The notes beneath the pieces were generated by a model that saw nothing but the letters and a program-made list of their open reading frames with translations, made no database searches and had not been told where the DNA came from. From Chloroflexota bacterium (GTDB lineage Bacteria > Chloroflexota > Anaerolineae > Aggregatilineales > Phototrophicaceae), in the NCBI GenBank assembly GCA_010092805.1, contig JAADYY010000272.1, forward strand, positions 1-7,034: a stretch of 7,034 nucleotides of DNA. Direction: 5' to 3'. Positions 6,220-7,034 of the stretch are shown here, piece by piece (within the stretch, counting starts at the first letter, position 1; every line of letters begins with the position of its first letter). A program made the translations under genes and the position numbers.

Positions 6220-7008
6220 CTACATCTCGTCCAGTTCATCGGCAATCAGAGCGGGGATTTCGCCCGTTCTGCGCTTTTCGCGCAGCGCCTCCACCGCCTC
6301 GCGCTGCGTCGTTGTCCGCACATCATCGTCTGCAACATGCCCATCAATGAGCATGATGATGCGGTCAACCTGCGAAGCGACATCCATGTCGTGGGTCACG
6401 ATACAAACCGTCGTGCCGAAGCGCTCTTGCACATCGCGCAAAGCCGCCATGACCACATCGCTGGAGTGGCTGTCGAGGTTGCCGGTGGGTTCGTCCGCAA
6501 GGAGCAGGGGCGGATTGTTGGCGAGGGCGCGCGCAATCGCCACGCGCTGCTGCTGGCCACCGGAAAGCTGCGTGGGGCGATGATCCAGGCGCTCCGCCAG
6601 GCCAAAGGTCGTCAGCAGATCTTTGGCGCGTTCGTGCGGGTTGAAGGCGCGCTTCCGCGCAAACTGCACCGGCAGCGCCACATTTTCCAGCGCCGAAAGG
6701 GTGGGGATGAGGTTGAACGATTGAAAGACGAAGCCGATTTTCTCGTTGCGGATGCGCGTGAGCGGACGCTCCTGCATGGGCGCAATATCGACGCCGTCAA
6801 TCTCGATAACCCCAGAGTCGGGTGAATCCAGGCCGCCGATAATGCCCATCATGGTCGATTTGCCGCTGCCTGAAGGGCCGATAATCGCGACAAATTCGCC
6901 GCGCTTGATCTCCAACGAGATGTGTCGCAGCGCCATGACCTTGACCTCTCCCGACTGGAAAGTTTTCACCACATTGTCGACACGAACGACAACATCGTTT
7001 GCTTGCAT
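6220..7008 (-). CDS. ABC transporter ATPase, LolD/MacB/YbbA type
   Basis: This 262-residue cytoplasmic ATPase drives the FtsX-type permease encoded directly downstream. Numbering is from the start at 7008. Motifs appear in order: Walker A GPSGSGKS (44-51), Q-loop Q96, signature LSGGQQQR (148-155), Walker B LLLADEPT (168-175), D-loop GNLD (176-179), and switch histidine H206 in VTHD. All catalytic residues are intact. IGFVFQSFNLIPTLSALENV and GNLDS are the pattern of the LolD/MacB subfamily, not of sugar-import ATPases, and the regulatory C-terminal domain of MalK-type proteins is absent. A charged tail of about 35 residues follows the core and is longer than in LolD. An upstream in-frame ATG at 7023 would add five residues (267 in all), but GGGGAG lies 7 bases before the ATG at 7008 and nothing suitable precedes 7023. 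The operon could extend beyond the window edge. Confidence 0.92.
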   Translation of the reverse strand: MQANDVVVRVDNVVKTFQSGEVKVMALRHISLEIKRGEFVAIIGPSGSGKSTMMGIIGGLDSPDSGVIEIDGVDIAPMQERPLTRIRNEKIGFVFQSFNLIPTLSALENVALPVQFARKRAFNPHERAKDLLTTFGLAERLDHRPTQLSGGQQQRVAIARALANNPPLLLADEPTGNLDSHSSDVVMAALRDVQERFGTTVCIVTHDMDVASQVDRIIMLIDGHVADDDVRTTTQREAVEALREKRRTGEIPALIADELDEM

Positions 7009-7015
7009 TGGGACG

Positions 7016-7021
7016 CTCCCC
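7016..7021 (-). promoter_or_regulatory. Shine-Dalgarno site deciding the start of the ATPase gene
   Basis: Read on the minus strand, GGGGAG lies 7 bases before the ATG at 7008-7006. The alternative ATG at 7023-7021 overlaps this site, and the 11 visible bases before it (CACATCACAGA) contain no ribosome-binding sequence. Confidence 0.65.
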
Positions 7022-7034
7022 ATTCTGTGATGTG

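Noticed and set aside
6040..6825. 261-codon open frame on the plus strand across the ATPase and permease genes
   Set aside because: It spans the end of one real gene and most of another on the opposite strand, is rich in H and R, and has no recognisable motif.
6220..7008. The ATPase as the missing energy subunit of the sugar importer
   Set aside because: It is on the opposite strand, is coupled to the FtsX permease gene, has LolD/MacB-type motifs, and lacks the MalK regulatory domain.

Overview
The window holds two complete ABC-transporter gene sets that face each other. The DNA is fairly GC-rich and densely coded: genes cover almost everything except the first 74 bases and two gaps of about 108 bases. 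The substrate-binding protein has a leader ending in TSA-QQ with no lipoprotein cysteine. Together with the protein style and the lone binding-protein/two-permease operon without an ATPase, this suggests a free-living heterotroph, most likely Chloroflexota (Anaerolineae-like). That placement is an inference from overall style; the window contains no rRNA or marker gene.

Bases 1-3282, plus strand: a carbohydrate-uptake operon in the order binding protein (75-1409), MalF/UgpA-type permease (1518-2447), MalG/UgpE-type permease (2449-3282). The three genes would form an importer that binds a sugar, polyol or related solute outside the membrane and passes it through a two-permease channel. Local resemblances in the binding protein and second permease point to the sorbitol/mannitol (SmoE/SmoG) branch, but the substrate is not proven. 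No importer-type ATPase is encoded here, so it must come from another locus, as is common where one shared MsmX/UgpC-type ATPase serves several importers. A strong hairpin (1462-1493) without a U-tract lies between the binding-protein gene and the permease genes. It could protect or end part of the message so that more binding protein than permease is made.

Bases 3283-3390: the convergent gap. It contains a 9-bp GC-rich hairpin followed, on the minus strand, by TTTT. This is a likely intrinsic terminator for the minus-strand operon.

Bases 3391-7023, minus strand: a two-gene operon with a LolD/MacB/YbbA-type ATPase first (start best placed at 7008, stop at 6220) and a 938-residue double-FtsX permease second (6207-3391), 12 bases apart. 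The ten-helix layout with two large extracytoplasmic domains matches the YbbAP-like branch of the MacB/LolCDE (type VII) ABC family. These use ATP to move conformational change across the membrane, typically for lipid, peptide or envelope tasks, rather than to import nutrients. No MacA/HlyD-type adaptor is visible, though the operon may continue past the right edge.

I find no mobile element, CRISPR array, tRNA or rRNA, and no clearly new system. The points worth a second look are small: the intercistronic hairpin, a tandem 12-bp repeat with a following T7 run in the second permease, a G7 tract in the first permease, the missing ATPase and the unusually large FtsX protein.
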